Assembly: GCF_000799465.1 (NCBI RefSeq)
Contig: NZ_JUGU01000001.1
Span: 1,481,001-1,545,000 of the forward strand
DNA length: 64,000 nt
Source of the DNA: Psychroserpens sp. Hel_I_66
Lineage (GTDB): Bacteria; Bacteroidota; Bacteroidia; Flavobacteriales; Flavobacteriaceae
Reading direction: 5' to 3'
The notes beneath the pieces are model-generated. The model had not been told where the DNA came from. It made no database searches and was given only the letters and a program-made list of their open reading frames with translations. Numbering within the stretch: position 1 is the first letter of the stretch; every line of letters begins with the position of its first letter. The position numbers were made by a program, and so were the translations under genes. Below, in pieces: positions 49,154 to 59,588 of the stretch.

Positions 49154-50602
49154 ATGAGTTTGAACGGAACTTACGAAAAAGAACTCGCTTTTCAAGCCGA
49201 TCGAAGAAGAGCTACAGTAGAATTTATTAAAATTGTTAGCGATCTTTGGTACGACAAATCAATTGAGCTGGTACTTTTTAGAAATCAATTAATTGACCGC
49301 AACGTAAGCGAAATCTTAAATCTTCACGAATATGCTGGAGAATTTGTACAAAAACCTATTTCAATATTCGATTCGGTAGAGATTGCGCAAGCCATTAAAA
49401 CTCTTGACCTTCCTCCTGCCAAACTAGATATTGGAAAATTAACTTATGAGTTTCATTTAGAAGATCAAAAATATAGCAATGCTACCGGTTTTGTTGCCCA
49501 AAAACTTAAGGATGCTAAGAAGAATAAAATAAATGACCCAAAGGATGTTGTTCTTTATGGCTTCGGAAGAATTGGTCGTTTAGTGGCCAGAGAGTTAATG
49601 ACTAAAACCGGAAAAGGCAGCCAATTACGATTGAGAGCTATTGTAACTCGCGGTGCGATTGACGCAACCGTTTTAGAGAAAAGAGCGTCATTGCTAAGAA
49701 ACGATTCTGTTCATGGTGATTTCTCTGGTACTGTGGTTGCAGACGTAAAAAACAGTGCGCTCATTATCAATGGGACTACCGTAAATATCATTTCTGCAAA
49801 CGCTCCCGAAGATATCGATTATACAAAATACAGCATCAACAATGCTTTGGTCATTGACAATACAGGTGCTTTTAGAGATGATAAGGCTTTGGCAAGACAT
49901 TTGAAATCCAAAGGTGTAAATAAAGTATTGTTGACAGCTCCAGGCAAAGGCGTACCAAATATTGTGCATGGCGTCAATCAAAAAGAACACGATCCAGACA
50001 AGGTTGATATATTTTCGGCTGCATCATGTACCACAAATGCAATCACACCTATTTTAAAGGCGATGGAAGATTCTTATGGAGTTAAAAGCGGGCATTTAGA
50101 AACTATACATGCTTATACCAACGATCAAAATTTAGTAGATAATTTCCACGGAAAATACCGTCGTGGTAGAGCTGCTGCGCTTAATATGGTGATTACCGAA
50201 ACTGGTGCAGGTAGCGCAGTCACCAAAGCGTTGCCATCTTTTGAAGGCAAGTTGACCTCGAATGCCATTAGAGTTCCCGTACCAAATGGATCTTTAGCAA
50301 TTCTTAATTTGGAATTGGGTAAAAAGACTTCAGTAGAAGGCATCAACACCATTATGAAAAAATATGCGCTTGAAGGTGATTTGGTAGAGCAAATTAAATA
50401 CGAAATGAATGATGAGCTGGTATCTAGCGATATTGTTGGGTGTTCTGCTCCTGCAATTTATGATAGTAAAGCAACAATTGTACGTAAAGATGGTAAAAAT
50501 GCTATTTTATATGTATGGTATGATAATGAGTATGGCTATAGCCATCAAGTGATTAGATTGGCAAAATACATTGCTAAAGTAAGACGTTTTACTTACTACT
50601 AA
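49154..50602 (+). CDS. gap: Glyceraldehyde-3-phosphate dehydrogenase, long form
   Basis: Glycolytic/gluconeogenic oxidation of glyceraldehyde-3-phosphate. At 482 residues it is about 140 longer than canonical GAPDH because of an N-terminal helical extension (1-130) of unknown role. The catalytic part is intact: NAD-binding GFGRIGR at 136-142, the active-site C292 in SAASCTTNAITP, and NEYGYSHQV near the C-terminus. A -7 element TATTTTTG lies about 40 bases upstream. The gene is flanked by terminators on both sides. Confidence 0.95.
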   Translation: MSLNGTYEKELAFQADRRRATVEFIKIVSDLWYDKSIELVLFRNQLIDRNVSEILNLHEYAGEFVQKPISIFDSVEIAQAIKTLDLPPAKLDIGKLTYEFHLEDQKYSNATGFVAQKLKDAKKNKINDPKDVVLYGFGRIGRLVARELMTKTGKGSQLRLRAIVTRGAIDATVLEKRASLLRNDSVHGDFSGTVVADVKNSALIINGTTVNIISANAPEDIDYTKYSINNALVIDNTGAFRDDKALARHLKSKGVNKVLLTAPGKGVPNIVHGVNQKEHDPDKVDIFSAASCTTNAITPILKAMEDSYGVKSGHLETIHAYTNDQNLVDNFHGKYRRGRAAALNMVITETGAGSAVTKALPSFEGKLTSNAIRVPVPNGSLAILNLELGKKTSVEGINTIMKKYALEGDLVEQIKYEMNDELVSSDIVGCSAPAIYDSKATIVRKDGKNAILYVWYDNEYGYSHQVIRLAKYIAKVRRFTYY

Positions 50603-50623
50603 TCTACTTCAAATTTCAAAATA

Positions 50624-50655
50624 TGAATCCCACTTTAAAAGGTGGGATTTTTTTT
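50624..50655 (+). terminator. Rho-independent terminator of gap
   Basis: An 8-base stem (AATCCCAC at 50626-50633, GTGGGATT at 50642-50649) followed by a T run. Confidence 0.88.
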
Positions 50656-50716
50656 GTCTTGAAGCAACCTTTTTAATGTTTTTGCATCTATGGTACATAA
50701 CAATAAATCAATCGCT

Positions 50717-51241
50717 ATGAAATTAAAATCTATTGCAACGCTACTTTTGTGTTGCTGCTTCTCGCTTCAATCTTGTTGGCTTACAGATGCTGAAGACGAC
50801 CTACCTCCCCTAATTCAAGATTATTATGAACCCGTGACGATGCAACGGTCTGATTTTATGACAACCACATCATTACAGACCTCTCCCGAAATGATCGTAA
50901 ACTCAGGGAAAATCTATGTAAAGGATAATTTTATTTTTATAAATGAGCGCAATAAGGGATTTCATATCATTGATAATACAGATCCTACAAATCCGCAAAA
51001 TATTGCTTTTCTCAACGTTTTGGGATCTTCAGATTTAACGATAAAGGGAAATGCGATTTATGTGAATAACGCTACCGATTTATTGGCTATTTCATTAAAC
51101 CTGCAAGAAGGCACTATGCAGATTACCAAACGTGTGCCCAATGCTTTTCCGCAGATAAGTTCTCCTTTTGGAAACGAATATTATGGGGTGAATGAGGATG
51201 AAATCGTTGTGGATTGGATTCTTAACGAAACTATCAACTAA
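50717..51241 (+). CDS. Lipoprotein with LVIVD-like propeller repeat
   Basis: About 174 residues from the ATG at 50717, which opens a clean lipoprotein signal (lipobox ending LQSC); an upstream in-frame ATG at 50690 would spoil it. The segment FIFINERNKGFHIIDNTDPTNPQNIAFLNVLGSSDLTIKGNAIYVNN is split over one LVIVD-type beta-propeller blade. It is short for a complete propeller and may work with the next protein, 7 bases downstream. Function unknown. Confidence 0.7.
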   Translation: MKLKSIATLLLCCCFSLQSCWLTDAEDDLPPLIQDYYEPVTMQRSDFMTTTSLQTSPEMIVNSGKIYVKDNFIFINERNKGFHIIDNTDPTNPQNIAFLNVLGSSDLTIKGNAIYVNNATDLLAISLNLQEGTMQITKRVPNAFPQISSPFGNEYYGVNEDEIVVDWILNETIN

Positions 51242-51248
51242 CCAAAAA

Positions 51249-52001
51249 ATGAAGATCAAAATGAAAACATATATAATTATAATTTTAGCGATAGTCGCAT
51301 TTGGATGTGATTCGGATTCGTCGGATTCTGGAATCTCCCAAAATTCTTCGGAAACCGGAAAAGCAGGTTCGCTTGCTCGTTTCACAACCTACAATGATTA
51401 TTTGTACACAGTTGATAATTCAACACTAAATGTCTTTAGCATTGTAGACCTGTCAAACCCGGTAAAAATAAATGATGTTCAAATAGGTTTCAATATTGAG
51501 ACATTGTTTAACTACAAACAGTATCTATATATTGGTTCTCAAAACGGAATGTTCATTTATAGCGTTCAAAATCCAGAGGAGCCTTTATATCTTTCCGAAG
51601 TACAGCATTTTACTGCTTGTGATCCCGTTGTCGCAAATGCAACACATGCTTATGTGACATTGCATGCGGATATTGGTTGCGGAACGACCATAAACGTGCT
51701 AGAAATCTATGATGTAAACGATGTACTACAACCGGTTTTTATCTCAAGAAGAAACCTAACAAAACCAATTGGTTTGGGTTTATATGGTGATTATCTTATT
51801 GTTTGCGATGACGAAGTCAAGATTTTTGATGTTTCAGATCCTACGGAAACCACACTCGTGCATTCTATAAATAGAGATGCTTTTGATGTTATTGTGAATA
51901 ATGATACACTTATTTTAATAGGAGAAAATGGACTTTATCAATACAGCCTCAATCCAAACAATATTCAAAACACCCAAGAATTAAGCACGATCAACATCTA
52001 A
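51249..52001 (+). CDS. Lipoprotein with LVIVD repeats
   Basis: About 250 residues from the ATG at 51249 (51261 is also possible); the lipobox is IVAFGC, followed by an acidic DSDSSDS linker. At least four repeats of the type YLYTVDN-LNVFSIVDLSNPVKI, YLYIGSQNGMFIYSVQNPEEP, YLIVCDDEVKIFDVSDPTE form an LVIVD propeller. It forms a pair with the similar smaller lipoprotein directly upstream. Surface or outer-membrane location is inferred; function unknown. Confidence 0.75.
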   Translation: MKIKMKTYIIIILAIVAFGCDSDSSDSGISQNSSETGKAGSLARFTTYNDYLYTVDNSTLNVFSIVDLSNPVKINDVQIGFNIETLFNYKQYLYIGSQNGMFIYSVQNPEEPLYLSEVQHFTACDPVVANATHAYVTLHADIGCGTTINVLEIYDVNDVLQPVFISRRNLTKPIGLGLYGDYLIVCDDEVKIFDVSDPTETTLVHSINRDAFDVIVNNDTLILIGENGLYQYSLNPNNIQNTQELSTINI

Positions 52002-52031
52002 ATCTTATTTTTGACCGTATATAATTTATAA

Positions 52032-52064
52032 AATTTAGCCTTGCATTTTGTGAGGCTAAATTAT
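52032..52064 (+). terminator. Possible terminator after the LVIVD pair
   Basis: A 10-base stem (AATTTAGCCT and AGGCTAAATT) with an 11-base loop; the T tail is interrupted, so it may be weak. Confidence 0.55.
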
Positions 52065-52134
52065 ATACTTTTTACACTATAAATTATTATATTGCCAACT
52101 ATTAAATAGCAATCAATTTTCAACCAAACCAAAA

Positions 52135-52743
52135 ATGAAATTTTTTAAAACCCTTTTATTCACCGCATTAACGCTTTTCGTATTCAATAACTCAAATGCC
52201 CAAAACTCTGATGATGATGAAAAACTGTCATTAAACAGTGGCACTATAGATAACCAATTTGAATATGTGATTAGACGATCTAACAGTTGGCAAGATTATA
52301 AAACCGTAAAGAAAACATGGTTATATACCTTAAAAGCGCATACGATAGATTCTCTTAATGCAGTACGTAAAGATTTAGTAGATACGCAAGCTGTTGTAGA
52401 AACGCAAGCTAAAGAAATTGAAGATTTAAAGGCTAATCTAAGCAATACAAAAACCAACTTAGACGATACCATTGCAGAAAAGGATAGTATGGAGCTTTTT
52501 GGTATCCCAATGACGAAGCCAAATTATAGTTTAACACTTTGGAGCATTGTTGGTATATTGGCTATTTTATTGTTATTTTTTGTATATAAATACCGAAATA
52601 GTAATGCTATTACAAAGCAGTCTAATAAAAGTTTAGCAGAAATAGAAGAAGAATTTGAAGAGCACAGACGCAATGCTTTAGAGCGTGAGCAAAAAGTAAG
52701 ACGTCAATTGCAGGATATGATCAATGAACAGAAAAAGAGCTAA
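52135..52743 (+). CDS. Exported coiled-coil protein with one membrane helix
   Basis: A 202-residue protein: signal peptide (about 1-22, ending NSNAQ), an extracytoplasmic part with a heptad coiled coil (about 75-120, VETQAKEIEDLKANLSNTK), one membrane helix (about 132-150, LTLWSIVGILAILLLFFVYKY), and a charged cytoplasmic coiled coil (about 165-202). It has no methyltransferase motif; relatives are sometimes labelled tRNA (guanine-N1)-methyltransferase, probably because trmD lies nearby. Function unknown. Confidence 0.75.
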   Translation: MKFFKTLLFTALTLFVFNNSNAQNSDDDEKLSLNSGTIDNQFEYVIRRSNSWQDYKTVKKTWLYTLKAHTIDSLNAVRKDLVDTQAVVETQAKEIEDLKANLSNTKTNLDDTIAEKDSMELFGIPMTKPNYSLTLWSIVGILAILLLFFVYKYRNSNAITKQSNKSLAEIEEEFEEHRRNALEREQKVRRQLQDMINEQKKS

Positions 52744-52757
52744 TCATTTAATAATGA

Positions 52758-52788
52758 AATGGAATCAACAATTCCATTAGTTTTTTTT
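52758..52788 (+). terminator. Rho-independent terminator of the coiled-coil gene
   Basis: An 8-base stem (AATGGAAT, ATTCCATT) with loop CAACA and a run of eight T. Confidence 0.8.
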
Positions 52789-52813
52789 ACTATAAAGGAA
52801 TTTTATAATGTCA

Positions 52814-52850
52814 AAAAAATCTGTAATTTTAATTACAGATTTTTTTATAA
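52814..52850. terminator. Second, bidirectional terminator-like hairpin
   Basis: A 10-base core stem (AATCTGTAAT, ATTACAGATT) extended by A/T runs on both sides, 26 bases after the first terminator. It would work on both strands; no minus-strand gene lies close enough to need it. Confidence 0.7.
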
Positions 52851-52861
52851 TTTTTAATCGC

Positions 52862-53277
52862 AACAAATTACAGGACCTAAGTGAGCTAGTACCTTTTTTA
52901 ATAACTGTCTTATATTCCATAAACAAGATTTTAACTTTGAAGCAGCCAAAAAAGTTTTAAAACAACTCATGATTAAAAATGATTCTATCATTGATATGGC
53001 GCTTCAAGAAAATCAAGCAATCGGGTTTGTGCAATTATATCATTTCTATTCTTCAGTATCAATGAAATCAATGTATTTGCTCAACGATTTATTTGTAAAT
53101 TCAAAACACCATAATAAAGGTATTGACGAAACTTTAGTTAATCGTGTTAAAAATTCATGCAAATCATTGAACAATAAAGGTTTATCCATACAAACAGCTT
53201 TTAATAACCCAACGCAACAACTATGTGAACTATAAGGCTGTCGAAGGTTACCGATTTCCACTTTTTTTTGGAGTAAT
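52862..53277 (+). pseudogene. Decayed GNAT acetyltransferase gene
   Basis: Fragments of one GNAT protein are spread over frames. DLSELVPF begins at 52874; a shift in the T run near 52893-52899 would continue into NNCLIFHKQDFNFEAAKKVLKQ and the readable segment 52969-53235 (IGFVQLYHFYSSVSMKSMYLLNDLFVNSKHHNKGIDETLVN, in which the acetyl-CoA motif GxGxG is damaged to KGIDE). A TAA at 53233 and a second shift separate the last piece GYRFPLFFG. No start codon precedes the first fragment. Confidence 0.72.
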
Positions 53278-53293
53278 GAATAACACATTTATA

Positions 53294-53638
53294 ATGAAAT
53301 TTAAACACCTATACCTCCTACTTGCCATTTTAGGATTTGCTTATACATGGTATTTTAATATTCAGTTTTACCTAACGGAAACAGACACATCTATAACAAA
53401 TTTTATTACCTTGACCAAAACAACACTTCCAGCGCAATCTATTGTTGCTGACTTATCTGTAGTCGTAATAACATTTTTAGTATGGATGATTTATGAATCT
53501 TTTAAATTGAAAATTCCATTTTGGTGGGTAATTATACCGCTAACGTTTTTGGTTGCTATTGCTTTCAGTTTCCCGTTGTTTTTATATATGAGAGCCAATC
53601 GTTTGGAAAAAATTGAGTTTGAAAAAAGTTACAATTAA
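53294..53638 (+). CDS. DUF2834 membrane protein
   Basis: A 114-residue protein with three membrane segments (about 5-22, 43-66, 76-98): HLYLLLAILGFAYTWYFNIQF and VADLSVVVITFLVWMIYESFKLKIPFWWV match DUF2834. The ATG at 53294 is preferred to an upstream ATG at 53276 because it opens the conserved first helix; the sequence further upstream belongs to the decayed GNAT gene. Function unknown. Confidence 0.78.
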   Translation: MKFKHLYLLLAILGFAYTWYFNIQFYLTETDTSITNFITLTKTTLPAQSIVADLSVVVITFLVWMIYESFKLKIPFWWVIIPLTFLVAIAFSFPLFLYMRANRLEKIEFEKSYN

Positions 53639-53659
53639 AATAAAATCTAAAACATTAAG

Positions 53660-54076
53660 ATGAACATTAAACCCAAAACAATTACTAGAGGATTTATCAC
53701 TGCAGGAATAATGAATATGTCTGTCTTAATATTTTCAAGACTATTTAATAATCCTGTTATTTCTCAATCTGATCCTGATGTAATGTCAAATTTTGGTTTG
53801 TTAATGATTGTTATTTGGGGTTTAGCGTATATTTCTGTCGCAAAAACATACCATCATGCTAAATGGCTAATTTTAGTGTTTGCTATCGAAAAATTGATCT
53901 ATGGTGTTATTTGGACAATGTGGATGTTCAACAATTCTGTGGCAGATGTTTTTGACAAAGACATCATGGCTGGAGCTTTCTTTTCCGTTTACGGTATTAA
54001 TGATTGGCTGTTTTTTGTGTTTTTCGTTTTTGTGTTTTTCCAATTGCATTTTGATAATAAAGAAACTCCGGAATAG
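53660..54076 (+). CDS. Small four-helix membrane protein
   Basis: A 138-residue protein with about four membrane segments (roughly 10-30, 47-65, 72-95, 105-132), no cysteine motif or catalytic residues that I recognise. It follows the DUF2834 gene by 21 bases and may share its transcript. Function unknown. Confidence 0.65.
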   Translation: MNIKPKTITRGFITAGIMNMSVLIFSRLFNNPVISQSDPDVMSNFGLLMIVIWGLAYISVAKTYHHAKWLILVFAIEKLIYGVIWTMWMFNNSVADVFDKDIMAGAFFSVYGINDWLFFVFFVFVFFQLHFDNKETPE

Positions 54077-54198
54077 GTTTAAAACGCAATTGCTTTGGAT
54101 TTTCATATTTCCGAAGACCTACTAATAATCAATTCAAAAAAAACAATTCCGTAAATACCTCAATTAAAGTTACCTTTGCCTTCTCTAAAATTATACCC

Positions 54199-54876
54199 AT
54201 GCGCATAGATATCATAACCGTTTTACCAGAATTGCTTAAGAGTCCTTTTGAAGCCTCTATCTTAAAACGAGCTATTGAAGCTAATTTGGTAAGTGTACAT
54301 TTTCATAACCTTAGGGATTTTGCAACTGGTGGCTACAAAGCTATTGACGACACTCAGTTTGGCGGTGGCGCAGGCATGGTAATGATGGTAGAACCTATTG
54401 ACAAATGCATTACCAAATTAAAAAGCGAGCGTAACTATGATGAGATCATTTATATGACTCCAGATGGTGAACGTCTGAACCAAAGTATTGCTAACCAAGT
54501 ATCTTTAAAAGAAAATATTATTATTCTTTGTGGTCACTACAAGGGTGTAGACCAACGTGTTCGAGATAAATTTATAACACGGGAAATTTCTATTGGTGAT
54601 TATGTATTGTCTGGTGGCGAATTAGGCGCTGCTGTGTTATGCGATGCTGTAATACGATTAATACCTGGCGTTTTGGGTAACGAAACCTCTGCATTGACCG
54701 ATTCCTTTCAAGATGGATTGTTAGCTCCTCCTATCTATACAAAACCACGAGAATACGATGGAATGAAAGTTCCTGAGATTTTATTTAGCGGAAATTTTCC
54801 TGAAATTGAAAAATGGCGTGAAGAACAAGCCTATTTAAGGACTGAAAAACTCCGCCCAGATTTGCTTGAGGATTGA
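54199..54876 (+). CDS. trmD: tRNA (guanine-37-N1)-methyltransferase
   Basis: Methylates G37 of tRNAs with G36, preventing frameshifting. A 225-residue SPOUT enzyme with [12 protein letters not shown] at the start, [15 protein letters not shown], the knot region [11 protein letters not shown] and [12 protein letters not shown], and the C-terminal [28 protein letters not shown]. It lies upstream of rplS, the widely conserved trmD-rplS order, but rplS has its own strong promoter here. Confidence 0.97.
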   Translation: MRIDIITVLPELLKSPFEASILKRAIEANLVSVHFHNLRDFATGGYKAIDDTQFGGGAGMVMMVEPIDKCITKLKSERNYDEIIYMTPDGERLNQSIANQVSLKENIIILCGHYKGVDQRVRDKFITREISIGDYVLSGGELGAAVLCDAVIRLIPGVLGNETSALTDSFQDGLLAPPIYTKPREYDGMKVPEILFSGNFPEIEKWREEQAYLRTEKLRPDLLED

Positions 54877-54921
54877 AATTTGCCAAGTTTGAAATTTTCA
54901 AAATCAATTTAAATTTTGTTG

Positions 54922-54951
54922 TTTGGAAATTCAAATAATTAATTATCTTTG
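54922..54951 (+). promoter_or_regulatory. Strong promoter of rplS
   Basis: A textbook Bacteroidota sigma-A promoter: TTTG at 54922-54925, an 18-base spacer and TATCTTTG at 54944-54951, followed by C. Transcription would start near 54957, leaving a leader of about 68 bases before rplS. Confidence 0.75.
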
Positions 54952-54956
54952 CACCC

Positions 54957-55024
54957 ACTTTTGGATTAACCTCTGGCGAAAATCGTGAATGTTGGTTCGA
55001 AACAACTATTATAAATAATAAAAG
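54957..55024 (+). promoter_or_regulatory. rplS leader, possible L19 autoregulatory RNA
   Basis: The 68-base leader contains a small hairpin (GTTG at 54991-54994 with CAAC at 55003-55006) and is G-rich compared with surrounding intergenic DNA. I recall that an L19 leader RNA family has been proposed for Flavobacteria; I cannot check the match here. Confidence 0.4.
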
Positions 55025-55375
55025 ATGAGTTCTTTAGTAAAATTTGTACAAGACGAATTTGTAACAAAAAAAGATTTTCCAGAATTTGGAGCAGGAGATA
55101 CAATCACTGTTTACTACGAAATTAGAGAAGGAGAAAAAGTACGTACACAGTTCTTTAGAGGTGTTGTACTACAAGTAAAAGGAACAGGTAGTTCCCAAAC
55201 ATTTACCATTAGAAAAATGTCTGGTACCGTTGGTGTTGAGCGTATTTTTCCAATTAACTTACCAGCACTTCAAAAAATTGAAGTCAACAAAAAAGGTAAA
55301 GTTAGAAGAGCAAGAATCTTTTACTTTAGAGGTCTTACTGGTAAAAAAGCTAGAATCAAAGAAGTTAGAAGATAA
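55025..55375 (+). CDS. rplS: Ribosomal protein L19
   Basis: The 116-residue 50S subunit protein near the 30S interface. FPEFGAGDTITVYYEIREGEKVRTQFFRGVVLQ and GTVGVERIFPINLPALQKIEV are the conserved L19 core (split by the SH3-like loop), with the basic C-terminus RRARIFYFRGLTGKKARIKEV. It has its own promoter and a terminator. Confidence 0.98.
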   Translation: MSSLVKFVQDEFVTKKDFPEFGAGDTITVYYEIREGEKVRTQFFRGVVLQVKGTGSSQTFTIRKMSGTVGVERIFPINLPALQKIEVNKKGKVRRARIFYFRGLTGKKARIKEVRR

Positions 55376-55399
55376 ACTTCAAACATATAATTCTATTAA

Positions 55400-55428
55400 A
55401 ACCTTGATACTTTATCAAGGTTTTTTTA
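55400..55428 (+). terminator. Rho-independent terminator of rplS
   Basis: A 10-base stem (AACCTTGATA, TATCAAGGTT; loop CTT) followed by a T run, 25 bases after the rplS stop. Confidence 0.88.
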
Positions 55429-55429
55429 T

Positions 55430-56036
55430 TTGTGGTTATCAACAAAAGTTAATAACCATGGTTTATAAAATGTGAATATCTATATGTAGATATAATTTGC
55501 AATTATTAAGCAAAATAGTAAATTAGCTAAATAATTAACAACATAGGATATATGTTTTTGAATTTTATTTCAAATTTATGTTAATTGTTTAAAGAAACGT
55601 TCTTTAATATTGTATTGTTTTTTGAGGTTTTGACGATTGTATGTGTATACATATAGTTTAAAAACCATGAAGCTTAATGTATATTAAATGCCCAAACAGT
55701 TGATATATATGAAGTGGAAAGCTTAGAAAAAGTAACAGGATCGAAAGTGAATGTGAATAGGAAGAGCAATGTTTATTAAAATATCTAACACGCAAGTGAA
55801 AGATTTAGAGATAAAGATCAAGAAAAGCAATCAAAACGAAACCCAGTAGTAACAGGTCAATACATTTTGAAAGTTACAAAGAGTTTCATTGATGTAGTGG
55901 TACTTGAACCATAAAGTGACAACCGAACGTAAGTTCAACAGTCTAAACGTTAGCTTTGCTAACTAGGTCATTAACACTATATCAAAAAAAGCCATGTCAA
56001 GGTAGTCAGCTACAGTGATATGGCTTTTATTTTTAA
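55430..56036 (+). ncRNA. Candidate long non-coding RNA with boxA-like motif
   Basis: No credible ORF occupies 55429-56240. The stretch holds a boxA-like antitermination motif (GTTCTTTAATATT at 55599-55611, close to E. coli GCTCTTTAACAAT); a TATGT/ACATA hairpin near 55640; a purine-rich core (about 55700-55880); hairpins at 55904-55938 (TTGAAC with GTTCAA) and 55949-55963 (GTTAGC-TTT-GCTAAC); and a strong terminator at 55987-56036. Together this suggests a transcribed structured RNA of about 400 bases, or the leader of a lost rRNA-type operon. Its 5' end is unknown; hallmarks of tmRNA and RNase P RNA were not found. Confidence 0.45.
55987..56036 (+). terminator. Strong terminator at the end of the non-coding stretch
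   Basis: A long, nearly continuous stem: AAAAGCCAT with ATGGCTTTT (outer), TCA with TGA, and GTAG with CTAC around loop TCAG, followed by TATTTTT. No upstream gene on this strand needs it, because rplS has its own terminator 560 bases earlier. Confidence 0.8.
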
Positions 56037-56231
56037 TATCCATTTTAATCTTTTTTAGAATTTGGCATATTTACCAACTATACATAACTTCAAAGTGAAT
56101 CACAATTTCAATTAAAATTACAATTGGCATTGTTTTTCTTTAAAAGGCATTTAAATCCACTTTACAAACCCACTGTAATTTCGTATATTCGCACAGCTTA
56201 AAAAGCATTCAAATTTCATACAATAAATTAA

Positions 56232-58460
<2,229 letters not shown>

Positions 58461-58483
58461 AATAATAACCAAATGAAATAAAC

Positions 58484-58515
58484 AAAAAGACCGTCCCAGA
58501 GACGGTCTTTTTTTC
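58484..58515 (+). terminator. Rho-independent terminator of icd
   Basis: A 10-base stem (AAAGACCGTC, GACGGTCTTT; loop CCAGA) with T run, 26 bases after the icd stop. Confidence 0.9.
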
Positions 58516-58595
58516 ATTTTGACCAATTTTGATTTCTTATTAAACAATCTAAATGCAATCCTAATAAAAATTATACAAAATTGTAACTTTACATT

Positions 58596-59531
58596 ATGAC
58601 AAAAGAACAACTCATTGCTTGCCATAATAGAATCAAACCCTATATCCATAACACACCAGTCTTGACCTCAAGGCTTATAAATACCATTGTAAATGCAGAT
58701 CTTTATTTTAAATGCGAGAATTTCCAAAAAATGGGATCTTACAAAATGCGAGGTGCTACAAATGCTGTAATGCAACTTAGCGAAGACCAGAGATCTAAAG
58801 GGGTTGTAACCCATTCATCTGGAAATTTTGCGCAAGCTTTATCTCTAGCATCACAAAGTTTAGATGTAAAAGCAACTATTGTTATGCCATCAAATTCTCC
58901 AATAGTGAAAAAAAATGCTGTCAAAGAATATGGAGGACATATTATTGAATGCGAATCTACTCTAGAAGCACGAGAAGCAGCTTCAAACGCCATAGTTCGT
59001 GATAGTGGTGCAACATTTATTCATCCGTCAAATGATCTGGATGTTATTTTAGGACAAGGGACGTCTTGCTTAGAATTACTTTTCGAACAATCAGATCTCG
59101 ATTATGTATTTTGTCCAATTGGTGGTGGCGGACTCATTGCTGGTACTGCTTTAGCTGCGGAATATTTTGGTAATAATTGTGAAGTAATTGGTAGTGAACC
59201 TCTAGAAGCAGATGATGCTTATCGTTCTCTAAAAAGCGGAAAAATTGAAACCAACATAACAGCAAACACTATTGCAGATGGCTTACGAACACAATTAGGC
59301 CATCATAATTTTCCAATTATTCAAAAACACGTCAAGCAAATTATTAGAGTAACCGAAACTGAAATAATTGAAGGCATGCGATTAATTTGGGAACGGATGA
59401 AAATCATTATCGAACCCTCAAGTGCTGTAGCTTTTGCTGCTGTTTTAAAAGAAAAAGAACAATTCAAAAATAAAAAAATTGGCATTATTATTTCTGGCGG
59501 AAATGTAGATGTCAATAATTTACCCTTTTAA
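58596..59531 (+). CDS. Threonine/serine dehydratase (PLP, fold type II)
   Basis: A 311-residue catabolic-type threonine dehydratase or serine racemase-like enzyme. PLP lysine K50 lies in GSYKMRGA; SSGNFAQALSLAS, the phosphate-binding GGGGLIAG and the C-terminal ISGGNVDV are typical. It lacks the ACT-type regulatory domain of biosynthetic IlvA, so it may deaminate L-threonine/L-serine to a 2-oxoacid and ammonia, or racemise serine. It is a single gene. Confidence 0.9.
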   Translation: MTKEQLIACHNRIKPYIHNTPVLTSRLINTIVNADLYFKCENFQKMGSYKMRGATNAVMQLSEDQRSKGVVTHSSGNFAQALSLASQSLDVKATIVMPSNSPIVKKNAVKEYGGHIIECESTLEAREAASNAIVRDSGATFIHPSNDLDVILGQGTSCLELLFEQSDLDYVFCPIGGGGLIAGTALAAEYFGNNCEVIGSEPLEADDAYRSLKSGKIETNITANTIADGLRTQLGHHNFPIIQKHVKQIIRVTETEIIEGMRLIWERMKIIIEPSSAVAFAAVLKEKEQFKNKKIGIIISGGNVDVNNLPF

Positions 59532-59588
59532 TAATTAATTAACTTATAAAGATATAATCGTCAGATAGTTCTTTCTTAATTTTGCTAA

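Noticed and set aside
52135..52743. tRNA methyltransferase function for the coiled-coil membrane protein
   Set aside because: The protein has a signal peptide, a membrane helix and coiled coils but no methyltransferase motif; trmD itself lies at 54199-54876.
53225..53293. Upstream start for the DUF2834 protein
   Set aside because: The extra codons correspond to the tail of the decayed GNAT gene, and the first helix begins after the ATG at 53294.
55435..55460. Replication origin near a TTATCAACA DnaA-box-like site, or beside dnaA
   Set aside because: The box occurs singly; I see no cluster of DnaA boxes in this gap or next to dnaA.
55430..56036. tmRNA or RNase P RNA in the gene-free region
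   Set aside because: I found none of the constant segments of either RNA (tmRNA tRNA-like ends, RNase P core) on either strand.
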